Origin: Istiophorus platypterus
Taxonomy: Eukaryota > Chordata > Actinopteri > Istiophoriformes > Istiophoridae
Reading direction: 5' to 3'
Length of the DNA: 64,000 nucleotides
Assembly: GCA_016859345.1 (NCBI GenBank)
Contig: CM029134.1
Coordinates: forward strand, 12,788,560 to 12,852,559
Part shown: piece by piece, positions 34,505-47,324 of the stretch
Position numbering within the stretch: the stretch's first letter is position 1
Layout: each line of letters starts with the position of its first letter
Notes under the pieces: model-generated
Seen by the model: the letters and a program-made list of their open reading frames with translations, nothing else
What the model was told of the DNA's origin: nothing
Database searches by the model: none
Made by a program: the position numbers and the translations under genes

Positions 34505-37500
34505 CCTGCCAGTCTACTCCTCCCTCCTCCTGCTCCTGATCAACATATGACCAACCAAAATTCCCATAAGAAGTGACACAGGCATATTCTCCAATTTTCC
34601 TCCAACCTTACTTTATTCCAAAAAAACTATCAATTTTGTCAGTCACCCACTGTAAACAGTAGTTTATCTGTGTGCTATAACATATGTTTGTATTAAAACA
34701 CTTAAACATGAAGCAGAAGTACATGCACTGATATGTGCAAAAGTATCTTAGTCAGGTTCTGCCAGTCTTTCAAGTCTGATTTTGCCTGACATTTAAAAAG
34801 AATGCAGGATTTCTGCAGGGTTCACCAAGCTATGCTTGAGATTTTTTAGGCTTTTATATACAACATAAGATGCACTTCAATATCTATTTTCATGGTCATG
34901 ACGACCAAAGTATGAAAAAGACATCGATGAAACCCGGTAGGGATGATGACGTAGAATTAATTAGCAAATGCATGAATTCATTAACAATTATATCACATTT
35001 GCTATTTCTTCCCAACTTTATGTAACAATAATTTTATTATTATTACTATTATCATTATTATTATTATTATTATACATAGTTAGACACATCCTGGACCTTG
35101 GTAAGCAGCACACCATGGGAAGTGGATGGATGGACTGACCAATTAAAATAACCTACTTTTTCCATGCTACACATATGAATTTAAAAGAAAATTTACAAAT
35201 GTCCTCTCCAGTCTTTCCTTGATATAACTAACGATAACGCCAATTTAAAAAAAAAAAATTAAATTACTATTTAATAAAACAAAAACTAACGTATTAAAAA
35301 GTAGCTGACGTTAAATGTTATGCTGCTTCCAATCGCCAACGTTTTGCTAACTTTATATTACACAGCTAGATTGGCTGAAAGCTGACTTTTTGTTAAAAGT
35401 AAGGAGGTCGACATGAGATTAGTTCACATTTTTACAAACGTTTTAGCCTCATTAACTGCTGTTTGGAGGAGGAAAGAATAAAAGGCGGTGCATTTTTAAG
35501 ACCCGTCGAAAAACCCAATAAGACCCAATATACTCACTGGCTCAGCTAGATGCTAGCTTTAGCAGTAACAGCTAACGTTTTTCAGTTAGCTAACTTCACG
35601 CATCGCAAGACAAAACCTCCGATAAACTGGTAAAGTTAATCAAAAATACCATATTACTGAAGCTTCCCTGCTGGATGCCGCCTCACTAACGCTTGGCACC
35701 GGTATACACGCTTATAAATGTACTACAAAACGCACTGCCTGCCTGTATGTCCAAGTTTATAGCGCTATAGCGGCTAATGGTCGCCACTCACCTGGTGGTT
35801 AGTTACGGGTTAGAGGTGAACTACTGGTTAAGATAATGAGGTCAAACACGGAACTAGATAAACAGAGGATGACTCCGTTCACATGTTCAGGTGTTAGGAT
35901 CATGAAGACGGGGCCAAAGTCATCCTGGTTATATTAGTTATGATCCCGCTTATGACATTTTAACAGCTGGTTTGTGACTGAGTAGGTTTTTACAGGGTTT
36001 TGTTTTCCAAGCATTCCTGTTTAAAATCATTTAACTACAGGAAACAAATTTTCAAAACCAAATTTAATTGCAACACAATTTACACCACATCAGTTTTCAA
36101 GAGTACAAAATGCAAACGTGATAAGATTAAACATTTTTTCAACAGTTCCTTAACTCCATCGACACGATTTATCACTTTCAAATAGCAAAACCAAAAAATG
36201 GTGTGACCAATATGAAATTCCAGGAAAAAAAAAAATTAAAAAAAATTAAGCAGACATTTATATTTTGGCAAATCAACTATCAATACTGATAAATAATAGT
36301 TTTGGTTGTAATGTAAATTTACAATAGGACAAGTAAGAGCATCCATCAAGACAAAGACTTACGATTCTTCACTACGTTTTAAGGCCAAAATTACCCAAAG
36401 CGAGAGGGTAGAAGAGGGACGTGTGGGGGACATGGGGTGTTGTAATGAGGCAATGAAAGTTGACTTGGCGTCATGTGCTGTAAGATGTTTAGCCGTGTCT
36501 CTAATCCACAGTATTTCACTGAGTATGTAGTGTGTTCACAGAAAAGTAACAAAATAATATACACCCAAAACAGTCAGGAGAAATGGCCCAAGGAATTCAA
36601 ACAGAAAACAACAACAACAACAACAAAACGTTTCGGGAAACTCACGCTGCTTTTTCTTGGTTAACTTTGATTGAAGTTTGATAGGAGGGTTGGAGTATCT
36701 GTAAAGTATGTTCCTATTCTGTACACTAATTTCAAAAGCTATGAGCGCATGGTAGGAAATTAGGTCACAGATCATACATATGACATATGTTCATGTTTTG
36801 AAACTGTAGGTTTGGTTTTTAATAGTCCCTGACTGAGCAGTGTGATGTGAAACACAGAGAATGACTGTTCACATGTGACATTCTTAGGTAGATTATAAAT
36901 AATGCATTCAATAAATGATGTTATATTAGTGCGGAAACTGCCGCTCTTGATTTCATACCATGTATAATTTCTGTTGATTGTTTTCTTAAACATATGTTGT
37001 CCTGTAGATTTCCATTGCCATTGCCCCATTGTGGTGGAACAATATCCTGTAAAACATTTCACTGAAATAAACTCAGCTCAGTAGTGGAATGCAAACATAC
37101 AGCAGTAGATAGGAGGCTAATGATGGTGTATGTCATAATCCTATAATCTATTAAGGAACAGTGCAAACCAATTTTTTTCAACCTACAGATTTAGGCAGCT
37201 CACCTTTATGAGAAAGGTGAGGTAAGTAGCCATTACATCCAGGAGGATGACTTACCAGGAGTTAAAGTCAGTAATTGTGACTGCCTGTTACAGTGGATTT
37301 GAAATTATACATATTTTTTCAATCAATAAAATACATTCTCCCTTTAGTGTTGGTTACATACATTTTCAGTGCTCAGTGTTCCAAAGGAACACTGCTAATT
37401 TCTGAGTTAATATTCTGAGGCCAGCTTCAGTGAGTGTAGAGATTACCCTTAGGTCAAGGTCAAGTACCTTCCTAAGTACATCCATAATTTCATTGTCTCA

Positions 37501-37700
37501 GCACAGGTAAAAGATACAGAGAACATACTGGTAGACAGCTTTGCAAACTACACACTATTCTAGCTTCTCCCCATCCCAACATATCTCTTATTGAACGGAG
37601 CTGCTCTTCCCTGCTGCTGCCGCTGCTGCTTCCTGATAGCATTTAACCATCACCACTAGAGTAAAGAAAAACGGCCAGTTATTATTCACACCTTCAGCTG
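34505..37700. other. 5' region of the KASH gene and intergenic sequence
   Basis: No coding exon is recognised. At 35792 and above, the minus strand has a perfect donor (CCACCAG/GTGAGTGG, intron from 35791 down); a second good donor (GAGCCA/GTGAGT) is at 35538. Either may end a non-coding first exon of the KASH gene. The part below 37700 should contain the zdhhc24 3' UTR, but I could not place its poly(A) signal. Confidence 0.4.
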
Positions 37701-40307
37701 TTACCGGATGGGTTCCAGTGACCCTGTGACCTGGAAGTGTATCCCATCTCCAGGTAGAGGCGATGGGATGAGTGGACTGAGCCAGCAGAGGTACCAGCGA
37801 AGGCCAAGGGCCTGACGCAGGTTCCCCAGGAGTCCCAGGCTGTAGGGACGGCGGGTTGAGTACCACTCCCTGGTGGTCTGTCCACGGAACATCAGGAAGA
37901 GATGGAAGAAGAAGAAGGCGGACACCAGCAGGAAGCCCACAACGCATGTGTCAGCGATGAAGGCGAAGGCAAAGGCACGCGCTGAGACCTGGCCTAGGAC
38001 ATGTAGAAGGGACACAGTCAGTCATTACGCTCATAACTGGGCTCCATCTCGTCACCAACAACTGAACCAACGCACGAGAAGGATAAAGGCTGCATCCCTT
38101 TTGCAATACTATTTAAAGAAAGCTTCTAGGAGCGTAACCTTCAGTGTTCATTAAATTAAATACAAGACTAAGACAACCTTGTTAATAACATTTTTTTCTG
38201 GGGAATGTTTCTGAATGTTTCTTCCACATTAATTTGTGGATTCTACTACAGATCCCTGTGGAACAAAATGATGGTGATTAATAGGACGTTATGACCGGAG
38301 CTTTCTCTCAAGTGAGTTCTGGCAAATTAAAATAGAGCAGACAAGAAAAAAATACATAGGCAGCATGAAACAAGGACATAAGGACATGCCCCGGTATTTG
38401 TTACTTAAAATCTTTCTGTTGCCCTCAGTCATAGTTACCACATCTCAAGTGTAAATTATAGATTGTCAACATCCTGAAAAAAACAACTATATTGGATGCC
38501 TGATTCTAAGAGCAATATCAAACTAGAGCTGAAAATATTTGTTAAATAATTTGTTGCTACCCAGAAATTTAATTGGCAAATGCTTTGATAATTGATTAAT
38601 TTTATGAAATGAGACATTGTGAGATACCTGCCTTCTCAAGCTTCTCTACTTTTGAGATTTAAGGCTTGTCTCTATTTTTATAAAACTGTAAATAGAATAT
38701 TTTGGGGTTTTGGACTTTTCAGACATAGCAAGATGCTGGAGTTAATCAGATAATTTGATGATAATAAATGTTCACTGGTTGCAGCCAGACATCTAACACT
38801 ACACAGAAATTTAAAATGACAACATCCCCAAATTTTTTTAAAGATTTACCAGTGACAGTAGTCTTTTTTTCACGGGTTTATTATCATCATCTTTCATTCC
38901 TCTAACATAGTTTCTATTTAGGCGTTCACCCTAATCTAAGAACATGGTTAATAAAGAAATGTTTATAGATTACATTCTACCTATTAGTGTATATCGTATA
39001 CTACCACAGCTATAAGGAATAGATGCAAAGTGGGACAACCTAGTGAGGCTCCAGATCCTACCTGACACAAGCATGATCCAGGGTATGAGCAGTAGCAGGA
39101 CGCTGTGCACAGTTACCCCCTCCTTCAATATGACGATGAAGACCTCTGCATTCATCAGTGTGGCGTACAGCAGCCCAGACCACATAAACAACAAGCAGCT
39201 CAGGAAGTAGCGGTAGTTACGGAGGCCCACACACTGGCCAAAAAAGACACAGTGGTGATCCCGCCGCAGCACACACACTTTGCAGTCATAGCAGTGGGAG
39301 CAGCGAGGAGGAGTGTGTGTCTCACATGTATAACAGTACCTGTGTGAAGAAAATGAAAATAGTATTATGTATCAGAGATGCACATTAACGACATTATCAC
39401 AGATTCAATTAGAACAAATGGCAAATCTGTCTTAAACATTTGTGAAAAAGCAGGGAATCTGCTTTCCGGAAATCACTGAGGGACTGGATACACACAGCAG
39501 CAATAGCTGGATGGCAAATTACTCTCCGGAACCGAAGATGCCCGGAGAGCCTCACTTTAAGGAGTGGATAAAAAAAGTTAAGGGAAGTTGCTCCATCTAA
39601 TTGAATGGGATATAGGATGTATAACGAGACAAAAACATTTCCTCAAGTGAGGCATGTACAATATATATTATTTTCTGCTGTATATACCTGTTGATAGGTG
39701 AAAGAGTGATGTTTGAAGCAAGGTGACGATGTAGATTTCCATGTGGGGGTTAAACTTTTGTACGTACTCTCAGAGTTGTATCTTTTTTGCTTCAATTTTG
39801 AGCGAAGCACTTTGTATTTTGGTGAACCCCTCAGGTTTGTGTGTGTCAAGTAGGATGGAAATGCGAAGTCAATAATGAGAAAACTGTGTAGCGAAGATGC
39901 TCTATGTACTTTTGGCCGTGTAATCTAACGAGTATTCGGTACCGCTAAACTCTAACTAAATTTCTTGTCTGTAACAGCCTCCCACAGCCGCTCCTCCCTT
40001 ACCTCCACCCCTGGCCCACGCCCTCTCCTCCCAGAAACACCCCCCTGATGCTGGGGCTGGTTCTGCAGAAGAGCAGCGCATTCCAGCAGATGTTTCCCAG
40101 CATGAAGTACTGGGCCAGCAAATGCACCATCCTCCACCAAGCGGACCACCGCGTCTTCCTCTGCTCCGCCTCCAGCGGAGCCTCGACCAGGACCAGATAG
40201 CTCACCTCCCCGGTGATGGAGAAGACCAGGAAGGTGTTGAGGAACACGGGGAGGTGGCGGCACAGCCTCTCGACCCTGCAGAACATTTTACTGGCAAAAC
40301 TCGTCAT
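37701..40307 (-). CDS. zdhhc24: DHHC-type palmitoyltransferase ZDHHC24
   Basis: A membrane S-acyltransferase that attaches palmitate to cysteines of target proteins. Three exons: 40003-40307, 39062-39339, 37701-37993, joined GT-AG in phase, 291 aa (human about 284). The zinc-binding Cys-rich domain starts at exon 2 (YCYTCETHTPPRCSHCYDC) and holds the catalytic RRDHHC at about 127-132, with the active Cys at 132. Four membrane helices flank it: two before (FLNTFLVFSITG and AQYFMLGNICWNALLF regions) and two after (FLSCLLFMWSGLLYATL and LLLLIPWIMLVSG), with a further hydrophobic stretch in exon 3 (CVVGFLLVSAFFFFHLFL). The segments SIRGVFLGGEGVGQGW, LFRGQTT-like FRGQTTREW and SPLPGDGIHFQ match ZDHHC24 specifically. 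It is divergent from the kizuna-like gene. Confidence 0.95.
38520..38795. repeat. Interspersed fish repeat, ATTAATCGATTA-type
   Basis: In zdhhc24 intron 2: GAGCTGAAAATATTTGTTAAA, TTTGATAATTGATTAATTTT and a terminal ACTGGTTGCAGCC match the order in the copy at 7456. Confidence 0.55.
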
Positions 40308-40929
40308 GTTCGCGGCGCGTCGTCCTCTCAGGACAGCAGATTGAAAGGCGGTGCGTTTCAGGGGAGGGACTGATTTGAGGGACGCACCGTTGATTAACCG
40401 TGGGTTAACTTAGTTAGCCGAATAACAGCTCCATTAGCTTTTTGACCGGGGTTAAATCAAAAGCGCGATATGAATAATACCTAGAACATCTTCGGGAACA
40501 AATTAATATAACATAAGATATGAAATAAGTCGGAAGTAGTTTGTAAAAGCTTCTCTCTATCACGGTCTCTTCCAATGATCGAGATCAAGCGTCGGCTGTC
40601 GGGTGTTACATAAAAACATATCCGTAACGGTACATGATACAATTGTTCCGGCGGAAACATCCCAGTAATCTATTGGACCTTTCAAAACAAAGATCACAAC
40701 TTATTATTTAGTATAGAAGTATAGAGGCACATTTACCCAAGTACTTTACTTATGTGCAATTTTACGGCCAACTAATTTATTTCCATTTTCAGCCGTTTTA
40801 ACCTTTTACCCCGCCGCATTTATTTGTTCAGCTTTAGTAACTTCACAAATTAAGATTTTTACGCACATAATATATGAACAGTTTTTGAAATACGATGCTT
40901 TGTTGTAGATGAAACTACCCGACAGTATG

Positions 40930-41230
40930 TACAAGCAGAGCTGAGACGATTAGTCGATTAATTGATTAGTCAGTTGACAGAAAAATAATCGGTTCCTATT
41001 TTGACATTTCACGGTTTCAGCTCATCAAATCTGTGAGTTTTGCTGCTTAATAATAACTTTTTTCTTAATAATTTAAGGTACTGTAGTATCAAGTCCTCTG
41101 GCAGGCTGTACAAAAGTTTCTTCCCTTAAGATGTGAGGTTACTCAACAACTTGAGGGACAAATAGTCCATCTGAAACAATATTTCGACTGAGGTTCATTT
41201 GAAGGAGCTACAACAGTAAAATGCTGTTTA
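40930..41230. repeat. Interspersed fish repeat, ATTAATCGATTA-type
   Basis: AGCTGAGACGATTAGTCGATT, GTCAGTTGACAGAAAAATAAT and TCATCAAATCTGTGAGTTT occur in the order of the other copies. Confidence 0.6.
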
Positions 41231-41254
41231 GGATAGTGTAACAGTCAAAGAGGA

Positions 41255-41375
41255 CATTTTTCTGCATCAAGTACTTTTACTTTTAATACTTTAAGTACAA
41301 GTAAGAGTTTAATTTTTAATTTTTATTTTAACAGAGTGGTATTAGTACTTTTACTTAAATAAAGGATCTGAAAAC
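41255..41375. repeat. Dispersed fish repeat with CTTTTACTT words
   Basis: Contains CAAGTACTTTTACTTTTAAT, TTTAAGTACAAGTAAGAG and AGTACTTTTACTTAAATAAA, as in the segments near 2945 and 62885. Confidence 0.5.
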
Positions 41376-41577
41376 TTCCACAACAGAATAAATAATAAAT
41401 ATGATTGAAACAATATTAAATATGGTAGGTATTTCTTTTTGCTTTGTGTTAGACTGGTGACAGCCAAAAGCTCTCACTACTGTTTAACTACATTTGGCCA
41501 CATGTCTCTGGTCCCTCCCCCCCAAAGCATAGACCTTAATCCTTGATAATCTCTGCATCCACTGAAAGCCGGCAGTC

Positions 41578-44127
41578 ATGGCTGCACCGAAGGAGAATTT
41601 ACTGTCTCTTGGACATCTGACTGATACTGAAAGACAAACTTGCACAAAACAAAGACAGCACAGTCTAAAAAAGAGGTAGGTGTTGTGGTAGTAATCTTGT
41701 CAGACAAGCACAATAATTATCATTAATGACAAATATGATCATAATACAATTTGACTTCTGCCAGGATTTATACAGTGTGGTGCTCAAGAGGGAGCTTATA
41801 ATGTAGCCTTGTTAAAGTTTATTGAATTTCTATATCTAGACTGGAAAGATAATTACTACAAACTGGGTTGTGTATGAGAGTGGAAAAGTGTGTATGTGTG
41901 TGCGTGTGGCATGAGTTACTATGACGCTGTATCATTGTGCAATGTCTCTTTCTCCCATAGTGTCCACAGGCCAATGCTGTTACAAGCTGACTTCTCAACT
42001 GGTCAGAGCCACGACCATCTGTAAGTGCACAGGAAAAAAAGGAACAAGATGTTTGCACTGTGCATTGATGTGTATGTTAGTGCAAATGTTTTTTAATCTC
42101 CAGCTCTGCATGCATTTCCTGCAGCAGGGTGATGCAACTGCAGCAGCGTTGGCTTGAGCTGAAGGAGAGAGAACATGCGGCCATACAATACAACAGGCAG
42201 CTTCTGTGGCAGTTTGAGAAAGCCCAGGACACACTGAGAGAGATGTTAGCCCGCAATGCTGCCATGAAAACCATCCGGGTGCACAGATAACAAACACACA
42301 TAAAGTGGATGAGAAGAATCTCGGAAGTAGCTCAGGACAAGAAGCCTGGCTATTTTTTGCTTTAGTCTCACTTTTGTACTTTTCTCCTGCTGTAAGGAAG
42401 CTCTTGTGCTCAACTTTTGTTTCAACCTTTTGACCCCTGCAGATGGAGTATGAGCGTTACTTGGAGGAGAGCGCCCCCCGCTGGCAGCAGCAACTCCAGG
42501 AGAAAACACAGGATGCTCAGAGGAAGGTCTGACCAATTAACAATATGCAAAAGCTTTTAATTGCATTCAAAGTCTTTTAATTCAGCAAAATGTTCATATT
42601 TGGACAATTTTGAAATAAAGACTGTTTCTTCAGCAGAGGATGGAGAAGTATTTGAGATCACGTCTAAAGAATACAGAGGAAGAACAAATGACAAAGTCCT
42701 CTGTAGATCAAACTTTACTTTCACAAGGTTTGTCCTCTTCCTCACTAATTTTATGAAATTATATTGTCACATTTTTTTTTAAGTTTTAAGCAGAAGTATA
42801 TACTGGGGAAATTTGGGAATTTGATGCATTATCCAAGAAGATCAGCTGATTTACTTAAGTTAAACAAACTATTTCCCACAGCCAAGTTGTACAATTTGGC
42901 TCTGGGGTTTCATAGCATCACAGAACGGGTCTTCTTTTGCTTACGCACACTCCCATTTAGCATGGATCTCTATTTACAGGCCTTACCAAAAAGCCACAGA
43001 TTTCTGCTCCTCAAGAGAACAACAACCAAAACTCAGACTACAACCAAGATGTCTCCTCTCATCTCCAGTCTTCCTGGCTCACCCACATTCCATCCCAGAC
43101 AAGTAGGTTTCCTATCAGAGTGCCCTGTCAACTCCAAGGTTCTCACGTCCCTCCATCCTACCTCCCACCACCCTCCATCTTCCCCCATCCTTACCAATTC
43201 CAGCTCCACCACCTCGCCTCCACACCCACTCATCATCACCACACCAGGCGCAGACAGGATCCACAAGGCTGGGCTTCCCCTAAGCCAGACTACCCCTGGT
43301 CTTTGACAACCGGTGCTGGTGGGGTCCCCTCATGCTCCGAGGCTCTGTGGGGTCAACTCTACATGGAGGAGCCTCCTTATGAGAAGGGGGTGGAGGCTGA
43401 GATGAGCAGAGCACTAAGCTCAAATAGCGAGAGGGGTGGTGGAAGCAGGAGCAGTCCTTTATCTCACGAGCTGGACATTAAACCAGGTGGGAAAAGGAAA
43501 CTCAACAGAAAAGAGGCACTTACTGCATTCCATGTCAGTGTGTTTGTATGTACACAATATTTGTTACCTTGTTCTTAAAAAATTTGTACCTGTAATTTTT
43601 GTGTATGTATAAATTGCGTCCAGTCCGTCTATCCAGTGGCCACGCGGAGAGCAGTGAGAGTGGCAGGGATTGCAGTCAGGCAAGCAGAGAAAAAACAAAG
43701 AAGAGGGAGAAGAGAGGAAAAACACGGCATGCCTCCTCAGGCAGAGAAAGGTGCTGCTCTCGGGAGTAAGTAAATATATTCTCAATAGATTTCATTCGAT
43801 ATCTGGTGCAAATCATTCCCCGATCATTCTTTTCTTCCCCACATAGTCTACTGACCTTTTAACCTTGTTCTCTTCTTGCCTGTCTACTTAATTAGGAGTT
43901 CTACCTACAACTCGTCTCATTTGAATAGTTTTATGAGTCTAAACTTTCTAGTATTTCAAATGAATAGCAAAGGTCAGAGAAAAAGAAATATGGAAACAGT
44001 TTTTTGCAGAGAGATTTCATAATAGACTTTTTTTCTTATTTCCTATCTTGTTAACAATCTTGCAACCTTGGTTTCCTTCCCCCATGCTCGGAACCACCGA
44101 TGTATGTTCATAGCTAGTGGTAAATTT

Positions 44128-44160
<33 letters not shown>

Positions 44161-46045
44161 ATACTGTAGCTAGTAAAATCATTGGGAAGCCCTAGATAGA
44201 ACCAAGTTAGAGAAACTGTATGAATGAACTTTAAAGAGTAAAGCTCTTGAGATAATGAGCAGCCGCTCACTCTTTGAACTTCTTCCTTCAGAAAGGCATA
44301 TAATAAATTTCATCAAGTGCATCTCCCATTTTATTTTAAGTTTTATTTTTACAGAAGTTTTTATATTTTGAATCATATTATTTGTTGATACTGGGCTCCT
44401 GCTGTTTGTCTTTATCTTTGTCCAGTATTGGACAATTCAGTTACTTTCTAACTAACAATAACCCAGAAAGATACTATTCCGCTATATATTTCATTGCGTA
44501 ATACCTCTGTAATTCTACTTTAAATGCAGTATTTTTACTTGAAATTAAGTATTATTTTTTAAACATAAACATTTACATAAGTAAATGATCTAAATATTGC
44601 TTCCATCTTTATCTGTGCTAACAAACTTTTTTTTTTACACCTCTTTCAAGGTCAGCAAGGAATTCCAGTGAAATTCTCAAGCCTGGAGTTGCACTGGACA
44701 AAAGCTCAGAGAGCGATGCCTCATCAGAGAAACCTAGCACAGGTGGTGACGGGAAGACAAGGAGGAAAAGCGTGGGACTTGCTGTTGGGTTACCAAGAAT
44801 GGAGAACATGGCGAATGAAAGGAACAGGGGCAAGGGAGATGACTCTGGGAGTCACTCCAACAGTGAGGGGTCAGGGAGTCAGGCTGAGGAATCCAGGAGT
44901 GAAAATTCAGAGAATCAAAGTCCTGATGACAAATCTGACAGCTGTAGAGAGGAGGAATCAGAAAGTGTCAGTATAAAGATTGAAAGTGGAGTTGCAGAAA
45001 AAGAAAAGCAAGAGAGTAGCAGTAGTGCTGAAGAAAGTAGTGCAGAAGAGAAGGACGAGGAAGAAGGGGAGCATAAGAAAGCGCTTGCGGAACAGGCCAA
45101 TGATGATGTTGCAGAAAAAGAGAACAATCAGAGAGACGAAGAGCAAACAAGGGATGCAGAGGAAGATGAGGTTTCTGCCAGAGAGAACACAACAGAGGAA
45201 GAGGAAGAGATGGAAGCAGGGGATGAGTTGAAGGATGAGGGAGATGCTAAAGACAAGTTGAAGACAGAAGATAGTGAGAAGAGAGAACACGGCTCTGCCT
45301 CCTCTCAGGATGAAGACATGGATGAGGAGGAGTATGAAGGAGATGAGAATAATATTGGGGAGGATGAGGAGGGCTCTGATGAGGAGGAGGACGGAGAGGG
45401 GGAGAGGGAAGAGGAGCATGGGAGTGACGAAGCAGGAGAGCCAGAGGAAGAAAGCGATTCAGAGGACAGTATAATCTCACCTGAAGAAAACAGGTGAGAT
45501 GATGAAGTGAGTTCAGTGATTTTCTCTGCAAATGACTGAACCCTAACTAAATTGAACAATCTGTCTTTCAGACCGAAAAAGACAAGCGTTATTCCCGAGG
45601 AAGCAGCTGAAGAGGACGATGATGATGGGAGGGGTAGAAAAACCGGATCCACAGACGAGGACTCAAATGAGTTCAGCGAGGAGGACGATATTGAAAATCT
45701 CCTTGCGCCTTCAGAACAAACAAAGAAGAAAGAGTGAGTAGTTTTTACTTGTCTGATGGCAAAAACCCAACCCCACATATGCTTCTCACACCTTTTTAAA
45801 AAATATGTTTGCAGAGAAAAGGACCTGGAAGTTGATGACAAACCTAAAGGTACAGTGTCAGTCAGTCTTTATGATCACAAGATGAAGTGGACGTCCAAAA
45901 AAAATTCTTGTTGATGCTGATTTTATGCTCAATTTCTTCTCTAGCTGCCTGTGACAACGTGGAGATTTTTCAAGTTGAAGATGACAGTTCAAAAAACACG
46001 GATCACCAAAGTGACTCTGATGAGTTTGATGACTTTTATGACTAA
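41578..46045 (+). CDS. Kizuna-like centrosomal protein
   Basis: Coding exons: 41578-41675, 41961-42020, 42125-42278, 42443-42526, 42634-42727, 42980-43486, 43624-43765, 44651-45493, 45572-45733, 45815-45849, 45945-46045. All phases match, giving 759 aa. The N-terminal third is helical (LELKEREHAAIQYNRQLL, then MEYERYLEESAPRWQQQL), which resembles the conserved coiled-coil region of kizuna (KIZ), a PLK1 substrate that stabilises pericentriolar material. The C-terminus ends SDSDEFDDFYD; human KIZ also ends in DDFYD. Between them are a Pro/His/Ser-rich exon (residues about 164-332) and a very acidic Glu/Ser-rich region (exon 8-9). The length is close to KIZ (about 673). Low-complexity middle parts make the assignment rest on the two ends, so a KIZ paralog is as likely as the ortholog. 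Exons 3 and 5 have tandem CAGCAG acceptors. Confidence 0.7.
44131..44162. repeat. (TA)n(TG)n microsatellite
   Basis: About five TA units followed by about nine TG units in intron 7 of the kizuna-like gene. Confidence 0.85.
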
Positions 46046-46075
46046 ATGTGTTGGTTTTAATGGCCTAAACCTCAG

Positions 46076-46081
46076 AATAAA
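46076..46081 (+). terminator. Polyadenylation signal (AATAAA) of the kizuna-like gene
   Basis: AATAAA 31 bases after the stop codon, implying a very short 3' UTR. Confidence 0.65.
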
Positions 46082-46311
46082 GGACAATAACCCAACCTCA
46101 GTCACTACATATTTAGGATATTATTAAAAACAACTTCTGAAACAGGAGGTGAAACAGCCGCTTGTTAATGATTCCAAAAAATTGCTTAATGTTTTGTTTT
46201 TGTTTTCCATTACTTAATTGGAGGTTGATATCTAAATGTAGCATTATTTACATTTAGAAAGAGAAAAATATCTTGCATGAATTAAGAAATCCCAGATGAC
46301 ATAAAAAGCAA

Positions 46312-46397
46312 GGCTTGACATAGTCTGGTCAGTTCATCCTGGCTTTTATGTTTTATGAAGGCTGAGCCAGGATGAGTAGGTGCAGCTATGTCAAGCC
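46312..46397. repeat. Imperfect inverted repeat (hairpin)
   Basis: Left arm 46312-46344 begins GGCTTGACATAG and ends TCATCCTGGC; right arm 46366-46397 is its near complement, GCCAGGATGAG to CTATGTCAAGCC, with about 21 bases between. It looks like a short fold-back element or the end of a non-autonomous DNA transposon. Confidence 0.65.
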
Positions 46398-47324
46398 AGA
46401 TTTAAGTAATTCCAAGACATGTGTAATCAGTTTTCTTCAAAAGATGTGTGTCGATCACAGATTTAATGATGCTGCACCACACATCACACCAAGTATTTTA
46501 CTTTAAGTTGTCGCCATGTCCTCAGTTGTCCAGACATGTTTGTTCTGTATGAAGAGAAATTCAAACAGATATTTCCTGAGAAGCAAAACATTGACCTACA
46601 CTTTTACAGCAAAATTTAGATACAACTGTTAATGTGTACAAATGTCAAGTAATTAATTATTATACTTATAGGCTAATTATGACAGATGCAGACAAGATCT
46701 GTGGTAGGTAAATTTATATTTTCAGGCTACTTACGCATCCAGTCGGTCCATTCTTGTCGGTCACATCTTTTTTTGCTCTTTTATAATAGCAGCCTTGTTT
46801 CCTTTCTCGAAAATGATCTGCTTCACTTCCTCGTAAGCCTCCATCAAAAAATTATTTCCCTATTTTTTCGGTAGCAACAAGACATTTGTTTTGCAACAGT
46901 TTAAAGCAAATAAATGACGGAAACAGTGTTTCAGTGAAATTTTAACTCATAACAGCCCAGTCTCATGTTTACTTTAAAGAAAGTTATGGGGAATATTAAA
47001 AAATTTGAAATGACCCACTAATTCACAACTATTTGGTTTTGTGAAACTGATGTCACCATGGGTTCTTATGGGTTAAATGACAGTGTCAACTATATATTTA
47101 TAGGCAACGGTTGAAGAGGAAAGAAGAGTCATGCTTTTAACCCATTGGGCCTTAATTGACTGAAATTGCTAAAGACGGTAAAAGTACATGGTTTTAATTG
47201 AAAACTCAGCCATTTCTGTGGACCTGACGCTCTACGTTTTAAACTGCCAGTGGGCGTTGCCCCATTAGCAAGAACTATGACATCTTTTGACGGACATTCG
47301 GCTTTGACTTCAAACAGATTAACC

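Larger units (their letters stand above)
40308..41577. promoter_or_regulatory. Shared 5' region between divergent zdhhc24 and the kizuna-like gene
   Basis: The two start codons are 1.27 kb apart, pointing away from each other. The zdhhc24 side is moderately CpG-rich (about 39950-40400). The rest holds a repeat (40930-41230) and CTTTTACTT words. A bidirectional promoter is possible but not shown by a specific motif. Confidence 0.45.

Noticed and set aside
42764..43306. 180-codon plus-strand frame
   Set aside because: It overlaps exon 6 of the kizuna-like gene in another frame and crosses the intron; the phase-consistent exon frame explains the region.
44915..45841. Ser- and Leu-rich minus-strand frames up to 178 codons
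   Set aside because: They are antisense shadows of the Glu/Asp-rich exons of the kizuna-like gene.
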